NCBI GenBank assembly: GCA_963575745.1
Contig: CAUYUJ010014271.1
Span: 331,320-395,319 of the forward strand
Direction of reading: 5' to 3'
Length of the DNA stretch: 64,000 bases
DNA from: Prorocentrum cordatum
Lineage: Eukaryota > Sar > Dinophyceae > Prorocentrales > Prorocentraceae
Made by a program: the position numbers and the translations under genes. Numbering within the stretch: the first letter of the stretch is position 1; each line of letters begins with the position of its first letter. The notes under the pieces are model-generated. The model was not told where the DNA came from. It saw only the letters and a list, made by a program, of their open reading frames with translations, and made no database searches. This document shows positions 32,640-42,981 of this stretch, piece by piece.

Positions 32640-33990
32640 TCTCCTACGGCGCCTCGACGTTGCCCGTGCCCTTGCCGCCCGCGGTTTTTCGTCGGGCTCG
32701 GCGTCGGGGATGCTGGCGCCGCCGCCGCCGCCACGGACCAAGCGCGCTGTGCCCGGGCGTCTCGTCGACCATCCAGTAGTGCTCCGGTGACATGGAACGC
32801 TTCTTGTCCTTGTCCTTGTCCTGCTCTACGCTGGCCACGAAGCGCGCCTCCTCGGCGTCGTCGTCCGCGTCGCCCCTAACGATGAAGAAGCTCTTCTGGG
32901 TCCTTCCGCCGCCTCGCCCTTTGTTTTTCCCGCCGCCGCCCTCGCCGCCGCGTGGCTGGAATCGACCTCGATGTCCTCGCGGTGGCAGCGAACGATCCGA
33001 CTCGGCGCAGCCAGGATCTCCTGCCCAGAGACCGAGAGCTCCGCGCACTCGGCATCGGGTCATCTTCTTAGATTCCTCGATTCGCTTCTTCCTATATTCC
33101 GCCGTCTCCTCCTTGTTGTTCATCAGTTTCCCATGGCGACTGTGCCCTCGGGCCTGGTCTTTCAGCTCGCGCAAGTCCCTTCGGGCGATATGCGCAGCCT
33201 GCTCCGCCACGAGGCACTCGCTAAGCGCCGCCAGCTGTTGTTCTGCGTCCTCGTCGCCCGCCTCGGCCCCCTCCTGTCGCTCATTCAACTTGTCCTCGAT
33301 ATCCGTCATGCCTTCGCCGTAGTCGCCGTCGTCTCCATATTTATCGTCTGGCTCTGGCTCTGCTTCGTCTTCAACCTGTCTCTCTGTGGAATAGGCGTAC
33401 CTTTTTCGTGCTTCCCTTCTCGGCGATCGCGCCCGCGTCGCGGACGTCCTTCAGCCTTGTGTAGATCGGCGAACTGCACTCTGATGGCCTCCGCCAGCTT
33501 CTTCGGGTCGTAGACGTCGCCGCAACTCGCGAGCAACTGGGATCGCTGAGCCTTGGTCAAACCGCTCAGTACCAACAGGAAGTACGCCTCGATGTTGTCG
33601 CTCAACTGCGTTGCCCTGTCGGCCACCAGTAGCTGCTGTCGAATCTCGCTTCGCCTTGTCAGCCACGAACCCACTGCCTCCGCGCTGCGTCGGCTCGAGC
33701 CGTCGACGTACCTGTCGAAGAGTTCGCCCACGCGGTTCGGACCGATGCCTTGGATGGCCGCCTTCAGCGCCACCACGATTGCTTCTATCCCTCAGTCCGT
33801 GCCCAAATCCAGATTGCCGATGTTAGCGGCTTTGGCAGCAGCGTAAGCTTCGCCTTGCAAGACATTACAGAGCCTCGGGCCTAGCGGCCCCGTCTTCTTG
33901 ACCACGTCCTCCGTAATGCCGACGCGCAGCGCTGCGTCGATCCGATCCAGGTATTATTCCAACAACTCCGGCGTGCCGTTGTGCACTAGG
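32640..33990 (-). pseudogene. copia-1 gag
   Basis: The minus-strand frames read YLDRIDAALRVGITEDVVKK, TGPLGPRLCNVLQGEAYAAA (about 33955-33840), then VALKAAIQGIGPNRVGELFD and AYFLLVLSGLTKAQRSQLLA (33776-33500), a copia gag of the UBN2 type. A degenerate knuckle CRVRGALGLWAGDPGC lies at about 33050, followed by a Gly/Arg-rich tail. In-frame TAA and TGA codons occur near 33950 and 33790. The region 32061-32640 was not resolved. Confidence 0.75.
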
Positions 33991-34115
33991 ATTCCCTGCA
34001 CGAAAAACAACGTCGGCGGCATGACGAGGGCACTGAAAGCCAGGGAGACGATCGTCAGTGTCGTCGTGAATAAACACTGATAGCGGTGCCGTGGACCGCA
34101 ACTCCGACTACACCA

Positions 34116-34146
34116 GTGTGATATATGTATATATATATATGTGTGT

Positions 34147-34188
<42 letters not shown>

Positions 34189-34408
34189 CTATGTAACAGC
34201 ACCGTTGTGATTAGCGCCCCCGCCACACAGCGCCACCGATAGATGAGATGGATGCCCCGCGATCCTTGCTTGATCATGCGAGGCGGTCGCGCCGCTGTAG
34301 CAGTTCTCAAATGGGGCCCCCTGTGGGTACCTACAGAAAGCCAGAAAAAGCAGCGGCACGCCTGCATCAGCTAGCACAGAGCATCCACGATCGTAAGAAG
34401 TCCTTGCG
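34116..34408 (-). repeat. 5' LTR of copia-1, containing an AT microsatellite
   Basis: Direct repeat of 11545-11774, about 60 bp longer because of an AT-rich expansion at 34121-34187. Similarity resumes at ACAGCACCGTTGTGATTAGC and continues to CATCCACGATCGTAAGAAGT. Confidence 0.75.
34121..34187. repeat. (AT)n microsatellite inside the copia-1 5' LTR
   Basis: Alternating AT with a GTGTGTATAC interruption. The corresponding place in the other LTR (about 11550) has only ACTATACC, so the expansion arose after insertion. Confidence 0.95.
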
Positions 34409-34782
34409 TTCTTAAACACGGCTGTTAGTTCAAACATGGTTCGTGCTGGACTTGGTCAAAGCATTCGAGACTGGTGCGACGGATCAGGAGCTGTGTGCAC
34501 CACGGAGGCCATGCACACCTCCGAATCCTTCGAGACGCTCAACTACAATAGGATTAAGATGCCTGTAGATCTTAAGCTGTGCTTCGGATGTTCACGATCA
34601 ATGCGATTGGAGAGATGATTTTACATATGGAAGGCAACACGAATGGTAATACGGAGGAGCTGGTGACGAGGCTTAGTGAGATGAGGAAGTAGGGCAGCAA
34701 TGGCATGTTGTACAATGTGCATTTGCAAGGGCCAGCCCCTGACGCATCTTACTTGCAAGTAGTTGCTTCTGCCACTCCTGGC
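34409..34782 (+). other. copia-2 3' untranslated region, downstream of the copia-1 insertion
   Basis: No coding region is recognised. It lies between the copia-1 LTR and the copia-2 polypurine tract and is presumed to continue 11276-11544. Confidence 0.5.
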
Positions 34783-34793
34783 AAGAGGAGGGG
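34783..34793 (+). other. Polypurine tract of copia-2
   Basis: AAGAGGAGGGG lies directly before TGCTAAC, the start of the 3' LTR. This is the usual plus-strand primer position in LTR retrotransposons and fixes the LTR start. Confidence 0.75.
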
Positions 34794-35132
34794 TGCTAAC
34801 ATCTGATGTATTTAGGGGGCTCGGCTGAAAACTACTGTAAAGAGCTACCCAGGCTAAACTATCTCAGGGCTCACTGGCCATCGCTCGGACGTGACGTCCA
34901 TTCCCTGTGTTTTTTTCGGTGTCGTGCGTGTTTTTTTCGCCAAAAGGTCAAGGATGCTCCTCGATGGTCCTCGCCGAAGGAAAAAATGCACACGTCCGAG
35001 CGATGCCAGGACAAGCATGATGGCCTTGACGGCTGGTAACAGAAGCCCCCACGAGGGCCCCGAGACGGAGACGAAGGCGAGCGCAGCGCTCGCCGATTTG
35101 GCTCAGAGACAAGAAGATCTCCACCCTCCGCA
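34794..35132 (+). repeat. 3' LTR of copia-2, carrying a MITE
   Basis: Starts TGCTAACATCTGATGTA and ends CCACCCTCCGCA. It equals the 5' LTR (7345-7562) apart from divergence and the MITE at 34880-35004. It contains GCCGATTTGGCTCAGA (35092-35107). Confidence 0.8.
34880..35004. mobile_element. MITE copy 2 (125 bp) in the copia-2 3' LTR
   Basis: Same ATCGCTCGGACGT terminal inverted repeats and core as copy 1 (9194-9309). GCC on both sides (34877-34879 and 35005-35007). The 5' LTR lacks it at the matching place, giving a natural empty site. Confidence 0.85.
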
Positions 35133-36009
35133 GGAGAGCCCAAGATCGGATCGACAAGTCGGATCGGCGATCGACATGAACCGGATCGTCGGAAATCGGC
35201 AGCTGAGTCGGGAAAAGTCGGATCGGCAGAAATCGGCAGGCTAGTATGCCTCCAATAAGAAATCGGAGCTCAAATCGGAATCCCAGATCGAATCGAATCG
35301 GAATCGGAAACCATCGAAATCGAATCGAATCGAATCGGAGGAATCGAAACGAGCCCTGCTCCGCCACCCGTGTCGTCGAATGCCTGCGCTCGCGTCGTGG
35401 AGTGACCGAGGCGGCACGTCTTCGGCCACTCTGGGCCTCCCTGTGGCCCTCGCCGGGCCCCGCAGCGCCGTCCCGCGACGGCTCGCGTGAGAAACTGGCC
35501 CCCGGGGAGGAGGGCCAGACCTCCGGGGGCCCACGCTGCGCAGGGGTCACGACCTGAAGGGGCCCCAGGACACACAAAGAGAAATACACACACATTAGAT
35601 ATTCCCTATATTTTCCTATATTTTCTGTGTTTCTGTCTTCCCCCCCACTTCCCATATTTTCCCATATTTTCTGGGGAATCGAAGATTAATTGTGTCTGTG
35701 TGTTTTTTCCCGATGTTCCACGATGTTGTGCTCTTGTCGCGACGTCGGGTCTCAGGGGACAGGGGGGAACTGGCTTCAGGGCAGGAGAGCCCCTAATCGA
35801 ATCGACGAGTCGGATCGGCGATCGACATGAACCGGATCGGCGGAAATCGGCAGCCCCGTCGGGAGACGTCGAAACGGCAGAAATCGGAAGGCTAGTAGGC
35901 CTCCATTGCTGAATCAGAGTCCAAATCGGAACCCGAAGTCGAATCGAATCGGAATCGGAGGTCATCGAAATCGAATCGAATCGAATCGGAGGAATCGAAA
36001 TGAGCCCTG
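35130..36009. repeat. Pair of 229-bp direct repeats, 651 bp apart
   Basis: 35130-35358 and 35781-36009 both begin GCAGGAGAGCCC and end GAGCCCTG. They share CGGATCGGCGATCGACATGA and AATCGAATCGAATCGGAGGA, and are built of short ATCGG/AATCG words. The 422 bp between them is GC-rich, then AT-rich (TATTTTCC repeats near 35600-35680). This could be a small terminal-repeat retrotransposon, or a tandem duplication starting at the copia-2 LTR edge. Confidence 0.8.
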
Positions 36010-36188
36010 TCAGGGGGGAGCGTTCACTTGGAGTCGGCGAGGCATCAACGGCAGATCGGCGACAGGCCCCCGACAGCGAAACGGCACGTGTTCCTTTGCG
36101 GGTTGGGGCACCCAGGCCCCGACTGGCGATGAAGAAGCGATTGGGGGTCGATGCTCCCCGCCTGGCCAATCCCCCCTGACGTTGCCCC

Positions 36189-36275
36189 CCCTCCTCCTCC
36201 TCCTCCTCCTCCTCCTCCTCCTCCTCCTCCTCCTCCTCCTCCTCCTCCTCCTCCTCCTCCTCCTCCTCCTCCTCC
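36189..36275. repeat. (CCT)n microsatellite
   Basis: About 29 uninterrupted triplets. It faces an (AGG)n tract of similar length and opposite sense at 37258-37344. Confidence 0.95.
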
Positions 36276-37257
36276 GTCCCCTCCCTGACGCCTGGCTGGC
36301 TCCGGAAACCTGGGACCCTGGATCAACAAATATTGGCAACTCCATTTCAGTTCCGCCGCCTTCCTTCGAACTTCCGCTAACCTCCGCCGGCGGAGCCGCC
36401 GGCATTCGACTCCCGCCGACTTTCGCCGAAGGCGAGGATGCGAAGACCGTCAAGCCTTTTCTGCAATGCGGACCAGGGGACTTCCTGGATCCCCTCGCGC
36501 CTCGAAAAGGCATAGCAAGACGGGCAGCTACACGTCGTTCATTTCCAATCGTGTTCATTTCTAATGGTGCTCGTTCCCAATTGTTCCTGACTTCGTACCA
36601 GGAAGAGGCCCAGGATAGAAGAATTAAACATGAAAGGATCTCGGCCCCCAGAAAATGAAAGAACTTTCGAATACTTAAAAATGAACAATGGGTAAACCCA
36701 CCCACCCCGCTCGAGGATAGATGGGTCGTGAACCGAAGTTCGCGGGCGTTTCTGGGGCCCTCGTCTTCACGGCCGGGAGCAGCTCGAGAAGGCGGCCAGG
36801 ATGGACCCCAGGAAGGGCCTGGGGGCCGATGTGGCACTTTGGTCGACACGCTCGCGTCGCGAACAAACAGACCAAAAAACAGACGTTCGGGCTCTGGGGT
36901 GAGCATCGAGGCTGTAGGTTGGCGGGTCGAGGATCGCGGCTCGATGGGTCCATGGTCCAGGATTGAGGCTCGAAGATCAAGGGCCGAGGCTCGAGGTTCG
37001 CCAGATCGAGGCTCGAAGTCTGTCGGATGTCGGACTCTGGGTGCCCTTGCTGGACCCCAGGACTGCCAGAGAACGGCTCCGGATGACAAGCCGCCGTCCA
37101 GGGAGCTGGGGCGAGAGACCTTTGAGAGAGACCGCGACGAGCGACACACCGCGACGCCGCGAGCACGTCTGTGCCCTTAGGGCGCCATCCTGCTGACCCT
37201 GGACGGCGGCGACGGCCACGAGAATAGGACGAGAACGATGCCACAATGAGGACGAGA
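36276..37257. other. No gene recognised; includes a dispersed repeat copy
   Basis: 36556-36690 is related to 58975-59125, sharing AATTGTTCCTG, CCAGGAAGAGGCCCAGGA and AATGAACAATG. The remainder includes an imperfect GAGGCTCGA tandem near 36960-37015. No protein-like frame is seen. Confidence 0.6.
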
Positions 37258-37344
37258 AGGGGGAGGAGGAGGAGGAGGAGGAGGAGGAGGAGGAGGAGGA
37301 GGAGGAGGAGGAGGAGGAGGAGGAGGAGGAGGAGGAGGAGGAGG
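37258..37344. repeat. (AGG)n microsatellite
   Basis: About 28 triplets, then four ACAAG pentamers (ACAAGACAAGACAAGACAAG). Confidence 0.95.
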
Positions 37345-38238
37345 ACAAGACAAGACAAGACAAGACAATCACCATGAGCTCCAACCGATGTCTCTGGAGA
37401 GAGCTGAATGCACTATGCAATCCAGCTATATCAAAATCATCACTGGGCAGAACAACGAATTGAACGCCAAATGACTCTGGAGCGGCGAGCCTGATCAAGC
37501 CAGGAACGTGCCTAGAGGCTGGGCCTCGAGGCGACAGGACGGCACCCTACGGAGCCACGGTGGCTCCAGGGTACGTCCCCACGATCTCCGACGGGTGAGG
37601 GGACCGCGAGGGGCACTCCTGGATTTATCCCAGGGCAAGACCGAAGCCCGAGGAAGAGAAGCATGGGCTTGCAAACGCCGACGCAGTCGCTACACGACGG
37701 AGCCCACAGGGCCAGAACCCGCCTTGCAACAACCGAGATGGGCCCTTGCCAGCACAGTCGGCGACAAAAAGTTCAATGTGGAAAACGAATGCGGCTGCTT
37801 CACTACTCCCTCACTGCGCTCCGCTGCTGCTGCTGCTCTGCTGATTATACCATTGCGTTGCCATCCCATACACCCGATCACTGTTCATCATCGTCTGGAA
37901 CTGCTGAGTACCAGGGAAGATATGACGAGAAACCAAAAAATCTGTTACAAGTCGGAGCCTGGATGGGAGAGAGACGGGGCCTGGCCGAACAACGCCAGCA
38001 GGGCCAACAGCTGGACGAGCGCGAAACACCGCCCGATCCGCACCAGCTGCAAGTAGCGGTAGCCACGAAGTATTACCAGCTTCGCGAGTAATTTCAAAAT
38101 CGCCATGTTTTCCATCATCAGGAGCTTTGCTAACTGTGCCGTCCCAGAAGACGATGCCTCGCGGCCTGTCAGAAGGGGGCCCACCATGACGCCGAGCAAG
38201 GGACTGCGTGCGTGGGTCTATGGCCTCGGTACTAGCGC
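37345..38238. other. No certain gene
   Basis: A minus-strand frame (38199-37945) contains a hydrophobic stretch LQLVRIGRCFALVQLLALLA that could be membrane-embedded, and another frame runs to 37811. Neither is convincing, and the overlap of both frames argues against coding. Confidence 0.4.
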
Positions 38239-38922
38239 TCAAGCCGTCTCCAGCTGCTCCACCATCTGCTGAAGCTCGCGCTCCATGAACGTTGGAGGGG
38301 CTCGTCCTTGTTTCAGCTGCCAGTCCTGCAACCCCTCGAAGGCCTCCATCATCATCTGGCGGAAGTGGGGGTCCCTGTGCGCAAACGTTACCTTCTTCAT
38401 GCCCCGCTGGAACACCTTCTCCACCTTGCAGCACAAGATCAGCTCGCACTTCTTCTTCACCGTCCAACTGCTGTACTCGTCGTACGCGCTCTTGAGCTTG
38501 ACGTGGAGCTCCTTGGTCAGGGACACCCCCTGCGTGGGAGTATCGGGTTGCTGTTCCTTCAGCCACTCCAACGCTCCTCCGAAGGCCCAGATCAGTGGCG
38601 GGCCGTACTCGTGATCTTTCTTGCCTTTCACCAGCTCGCTGTACGTGGAGGTTTGCTCCCCCATGCGCAAGATGATGGGATGGTTCTCTGGGCCGAGGTA
38701 CACGTCGAAGAGCGTGGCCATGACCTCGCGCTGCTGCTGGGAGTTGCGGAGGATCTGGCGCATCATCATGCCGTGCACCTGCTTCTGTCCCGACTTCCAC
38801 GTCTTCACCTCCTTGAGCCCGTCGGCGCGCTTGCCGTCGTCCTCGCCCTGGCGCGACCGCACCGCGCGGACGTGCGCTGCTGGAGCGCCCCCGGCGCCCG
38901 CTGCCGTCAGCGTCGCCGGCAT
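38239..38922 (-). CDS. Unnamed dinoflagellate-type protein (about 227 residues)
   Basis: I do not know the function. The frame is open from 39015, but the first ATG is at 38920-38922 (MPATLTAAGAGGAP), so that start is chosen. It reads KEVKTWKSGQKQVHGMMMRQ, ILRNSQQQREVMATLFDVYL, GPPLIWAFGGALEWLKEQ, KKKCELILCCKVEKVFQRGM and RAPPTFMERELQQMVEQLET before TGA. I recall the pattern, a helical block, a GPPxxxxFGGL segment, a CxxEKV segment and a closing GxAPPxxMEREL, from many dinoflagellate proteins, often next to transposons. It lies directly downstream of LINE B but in another frame, so it may be a host exon, cargo or a remnant. No stop interrupts it. Fairly sure it is coding. Confidence 0.6.
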   Translation of the reverse strand: MPATLTAAGAGGAPAAHVRAVRSRQGEDDGKRADGLKEVKTWKSGQKQVHGMMMRQILRNSQQQREVMATLFDVYLGPENHPIILRMGEQTSTYSELVKGKKDHEYGPPLIWAFGGALEWLKEQQPDTPTQGVSLTKELHVKLKSAYDEYSSWTVKKKCELILCCKVEKVFQRGMKKVTFAHRDPHFRQMMMEAFEGLQDWQLKQGRAPPTFMERELQQMVEQLETA

Positions 38923-38979
38923 GAACTGCCCGCCTCGGATGGGCGGGACGAGGAACAACAAGCCGCGGAAGCGGCAAGG

Positions 38980-41900
38980 GTAAGTGCACGCGTCGAAGGT
39001 GTTCGTGCAGTTCACTCACTGAGCCAAAAACCGCTACGTCGCATAGTCCGCATCTAAGTTCAGAAGGTGTCCGAATCTCCCAAGACATGTGGGCCCTGCC
39101 AAGTTGACAACGTCCATTAGCGTAAGCCCGTTTGAGATGATGTTGGGTAGATTGCCGATCCCGAAAGACAGAGCAGCAGTTAGGGCACTGATTTAATATC
39201 ACTCCAGAGTTTAGGATAGAACGGATACCATGATGCGCCGTTGGATGTGCTAGAAGCTGCTGATAAGTAGCAAAGCCAAGATCACAACTCTGATGGGTAG
39301 AATCTAAGAGCTTACATACATGTTCTTGACCAGACTGTGGGACCTGAAATTGAATAAGACGAAATAGTCGGTCCCAATGCCTTCTATCCGTAAAGACTGC
39401 AGAGCGTAAAAGGCTGGGGTCTATCTTCAAAAACTCATGAGCCGAATCTGAGTTCTCCTGGAATAGCTCTTTCCACGAATCGCCTGAAGCCCCCCATACT
39501 TCAAAGAACGTCTCTGTACCACTAATATCACGATAACAGTCGAGGTCACGAGCAAACTGACGTATCCACGGATTGGCCGTGCTGCTTAATGTGCCAGATG
39601 GTGCGAGTGTGGATTCCTCGTTCAGGATGTGTCCTAAGAGGACCGAGACGGTCTGAGCGTGAGCGTGCCTATGCTGAACCATACTCTGGAGCCAACGAAC
39701 CCGTCGAACCGCGAGCTCGCCCGCGCTCGGCAGGATGCGCCACTCACGCAGGACCTCGTCGTTGCTCAACGATGCGGCGTGGGATCCCTCCCAGTTCGTC
39801 GCTGAGCCTTTCATCAGTACACGAAGCACGAAGGTAGCGGACGATGATAACGTCGATACGAGCGTGCTCCGACGAGGTGAGAACGAACGCCTCGAGCCCC
39901 GTAAGGCCCTTTTCCACGACAGTGCTGAGATAGAGTTCCCGCTTAAGTCGTCGTAGTCCCCTTTCATGCCAGAAGAGACCCATCATACTCCACCCTCCTC
40001 TCATCCCCTGGATACGTAGCTCCACCTCCACACCGTTGTTCCCTTTCATCGTGTAGCGTGCGCCTAGATGCCGTGCATGTGCTTTAACTGCGCCGTGTTT
40101 AGCAGGACAAAGTTCTTGCAATTGTCGATTAGTTAGGGTGGAGCCAAGATGTGGTATAATGTCTTTCTTGTCCGTATTCTGAGAGAAACACCACTTCTGG
40201 AGAATGCGATTCATAGCTGCATCACTGGCTGAGATATTCTGAATAACTTCCTGAACATTCAGATTACGAGGTACAAGACGCTTACGGAAGATGTCGTCAG
40301 CAAAGCCCGAGAGGGAGACGTCAATGCTAGATTCACTGCCAACTTCGCAATGAGCAAGAATGGGAGTATGCGTAGGATCAGCACGCAATTCCTCAATTGT
40401 CTCATGGAAGACCCCGACGAATTGTTTAGGCATCTCGCAAGACCCCTGGAAACCCCCGTTCTTCGTAAGAAAGACGCTCCTGATGCAACTTGAAACTCAC
40501 GACGCCATTCCGAATACGCTGTTCTGCAAAGACCTGGAACTCTGGCTTCACAACTCGATCACCCACAGCCGCTAAAGATGAGGAGGATGGGCACATGAAC
40601 GCATTGCTAAGATCGTGGAGCTCATTCAAGTGAGGGAGGGCAAGACGACGAAGAGCGAAGCCGACGCGCTGTTGGACAAGGATTGCCCCCTCCCTCCGCC
40701 GATGCCTTAAGAACCCATGCCACCACCCAGGGAAACTTGAGTCGTAATGCTTAGCTTCCTCCCCCCAGCTATAGATAACGGCATACCAGAATTTCCAAAA
40801 CGTGTCCAGCAGGTGGATAACTCTAACGCTTTGCATCTTGTCCTTGTTATTGCTCTTGTCTAAGAATACACCCTCAGTAGTGTTGGCCTTCGTAGGGAGT
40901 TGCTCCACTTGCATTGCATGAATAATAATATCTATAAATGCTCTACGAGCGCGTAACAGCCCAGCTGAAACCAGGAAACGGTTCTCACGGCCATCTTCAG
41001 CCCTAGCACCGCCATGGGCACCAGGGGTTTCACTCCGGAACAGACTCGGTGCGGGAGAACCAGCAATGCGCGCATCAAGGTCGTCGTCTGCCTGGCCCAC
41101 CGCTGGAAAGAATTCATCATCAGCTCGTGGCACAAACTGTCCAGGTACGGGCGCAGGATCAGGTGTAGCACTTGCATAGCCTAAACCAAAACCTTGAAAA
41201 CGGGTTTTAGACAGATGACCAGGGTCGAGAACCATGAGGGCGACTTCGACGGGGACGCTCCAGCTGACTGTGGCACGACGTTTCTTTGCCCGACGTAGCT
41301 GATAGAGTAGCCTAGTCACCGACGTCTCCGCCAGCACTTCCATGTGATAAGTTCGGGTGAGACTGCCAGCAATGGGGGGAACCGCCAAAAACTCGGCCAA
41401 CTTAGTCTTATAGTCCTCCAGATAAGTCGCCCCCATTCCTCCATCAGCTCCTTTACACGTGATAGCCTCCTTCAGCTCAGAGAAATCGGGGGTAAATCCA
41501 GATATGTGGTTATATTTACGGTGCTTAACCCCCGTGGACCTCCCAGCTAAGACACGTGCTAATCGGTGAACCTCGGCCTGGTGGCCCAGGCGGCGGGCCT
41601 CATGGAGGTCCTCGAGCGCAGCAGCCCGCCGTCGAGCGCGAGTCCTGCGGAAGAGACGACGGAGCAGACCACCAAGGTGACGGATTCTCCTGCGGCACTC
41701 CAAGTGTTCCTCCGAATAGCAGGGGAGATGGCCATAGGTAGTCCAATAATGATGGAACTCCCAACGATGCTGATGGCGTTCACGGACGAGAGATAAGCGC
41801 TCACGACGTAAAACACGATACACATCATGCTGAGGGATAGGTGCGAGTGCAAAGTGCTTGCGCGCCGTGTCCTGTACTATGCTAATCCAGTGATCATGCT

Positions 41901-42981
41901 CACGATCTGTGTGCGTGTCCTGCTGGTACTCAGAGAAGGTAGGTTCCGCAGACGCAAAACTTGCCTCCAATTCTTCGTGAAACTCTTTCCGATGCAAACC
42001 AGACTGCAGAGCTGCTGCAAGTTTTTGAAAGTCCCAGCGGGAGAAATTCGGGTCCCGAAAAAAGTGAGGCATGGCATACTGGACTTCCAAAAGTACTGGC
42101 ATATGGTCGCGCGGTCGCCCGCTCGGAATCAGCTGAAGCTCTCGCCCGCTCCTCCAGGCCACCTGGCACCTCTTTACCCCGGGAAGAAGACCACGAGGAA
42201 CTACAAACATGTCGATGGTGCTGGTCTCCCCCTTATTGCCATAGAATGTCGGACCAGCATGGGGGTAGAAAGTGCACGGGGCCGCCATATCTAAATCGAG
42301 GACGAGATCGCCAACCATCGTGCCCCCGAGTCCCTGGCGACCGACATGATGAGGACCGATCTGTTCACCAGCCTCATCTCGACGCAAACCATCACTTCCC
42401 AGACCAAGACTAGAGTTGAGATCCATGCCTACGACTACTGTACTGCGTGTCGCGGCTCGTTCAACACGTGCTCTAAGATGCTCATGTGTGCTCTTCATTG
42501 CTTTTATTTGGGCTCGGCGCTTCCCCCCAGATTCATACAAGGGCGGCGGGTACACCGTGATCAGCGTAAGATCTAGACCAGGACCCTTGATGCGGACTTC
42601 GCCATAACGTCCAGGGATGTTCGAAGGACCTGCGTGCACGTGCTTGATGTAGTTAGGGTGTAGACGCCTCCCCAATATGATGCAACATCCCGCGCTAGAA
42701 TTCGAGTGAGGGGCCCGACTCCAGCCGAAGTGTAGTGCGATCCTGCGAGAACTCAAACGCTCCACGTGATACGTACGGCCTACCCATTCCCGAACACGCG
42801 TGCCCTGGAGGAAGATCACATCCACGTTAAGCCGACAAGCAATCTCATCTACTCTTCCTGCAGATACCAGGCTCAAAGGGTTGTACGTGACAAACTTCAG
42901 AGACATGCTACTTCTGAAAACAACTGCACTTCTGAAAGCCACTGGGAAAAATATGTTGCCCCCCACGAACGTCACCTGCAC
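38980..42981 (-). pseudogene. LINE B: non-LTR retrotransposon with endonuclease, reverse transcriptase and zinc fingers
   Basis: The best preserved LINE. Frame 42981-40426 (851 codons) opens with an AP-type endonuclease: FVTYNPLSLVSAGRVDEIAC, VVVGMDLNSSLGLGSDG, STIDMFVVPRGLL and RDHMPVLLEV, with the D, N and H residues of the family present. The linker and RT fingers follow (KANTTEGVFLDKSNNKDKMQ, SVRVIHLLDTFWKFWYAVIY) and motif A NELHDLSNAFM. After a frameshift near 40430 comes motif C in LSGFADDIF (about 40296). After another near 39970 come the thumb region, DEVLREWRILPSAGELAVRR, and two C2H2-like fingers, CPNCCSVFRDRQSTQHHLKR and CGLCDVAVFGSVSELHEHLR (about 39190-39000). Two frameshifts inactivate it. 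Confidence 0.85.

Larger units (their letters stand above)
11545..34408 (-). mobile_element. copia-1: minus-strand LTR retrotransposon inserted in copia-2 and split by a DNA transposon
   Basis: On the minus strand the order from 34.4 kb downward is 5' LTR, gag, protease region, a lineage-specific linker and integrase (to 29438), then, after a 14.87-kb foreign insert, the integrase tail, reverse transcriptase and RNase H (14560-11845) and the 3' LTR. Without the insert it would be about 8 kb. All coding parts carry frameshifts and stops, and the LTRs are well diverged, so it was old or dead when analysed. Its position between the RNase H and polypurine tract of copia-2 makes it the second layer of the nest. 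Confidence 0.82.
7345..35132 (+). mobile_element. copia-2: LTR retrotransposon, outermost of three nested elements
   Basis: A plus-strand Ty1/copia-type element. In order it shows the 5' LTR, gag with zinc knuckle, aspartic protease, integrase, the tail of reverse transcriptase plus RNase H, then (after a 22.9-kb interruption by copia-1) a polypurine tract and the 3' LTR. Both LTRs start TGCT and end CA. Integrase before RT defines the copia order. All coding parts carry stops or frameshifts, and most of the RT is missing between the integrase tail (about 10.3 kb) and the RT end (about 10.65 kb). Two copies of one MITE sit in it, one before the integrase and one in the 3' LTR. It is clearly dead and old. 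Confidence 0.82.

Noticed and set aside
37945-38199. Small membrane protein with a hydrophobic segment
   Set aside because: It overlaps another equally long frame, has no recognisable pattern, and its codon texture is like that of the flanking non-coding DNA.
39018-39040. Strong match to the dinoflagellate spliced leader on the minus strand (CGTAGC...TTTTTGGCTCA)
   Set aside because: It is in frame in LINE B and encodes CDVAVFGSVSELHEHL, part of a C2H2 zinc finger, so the resemblance is coincidental.
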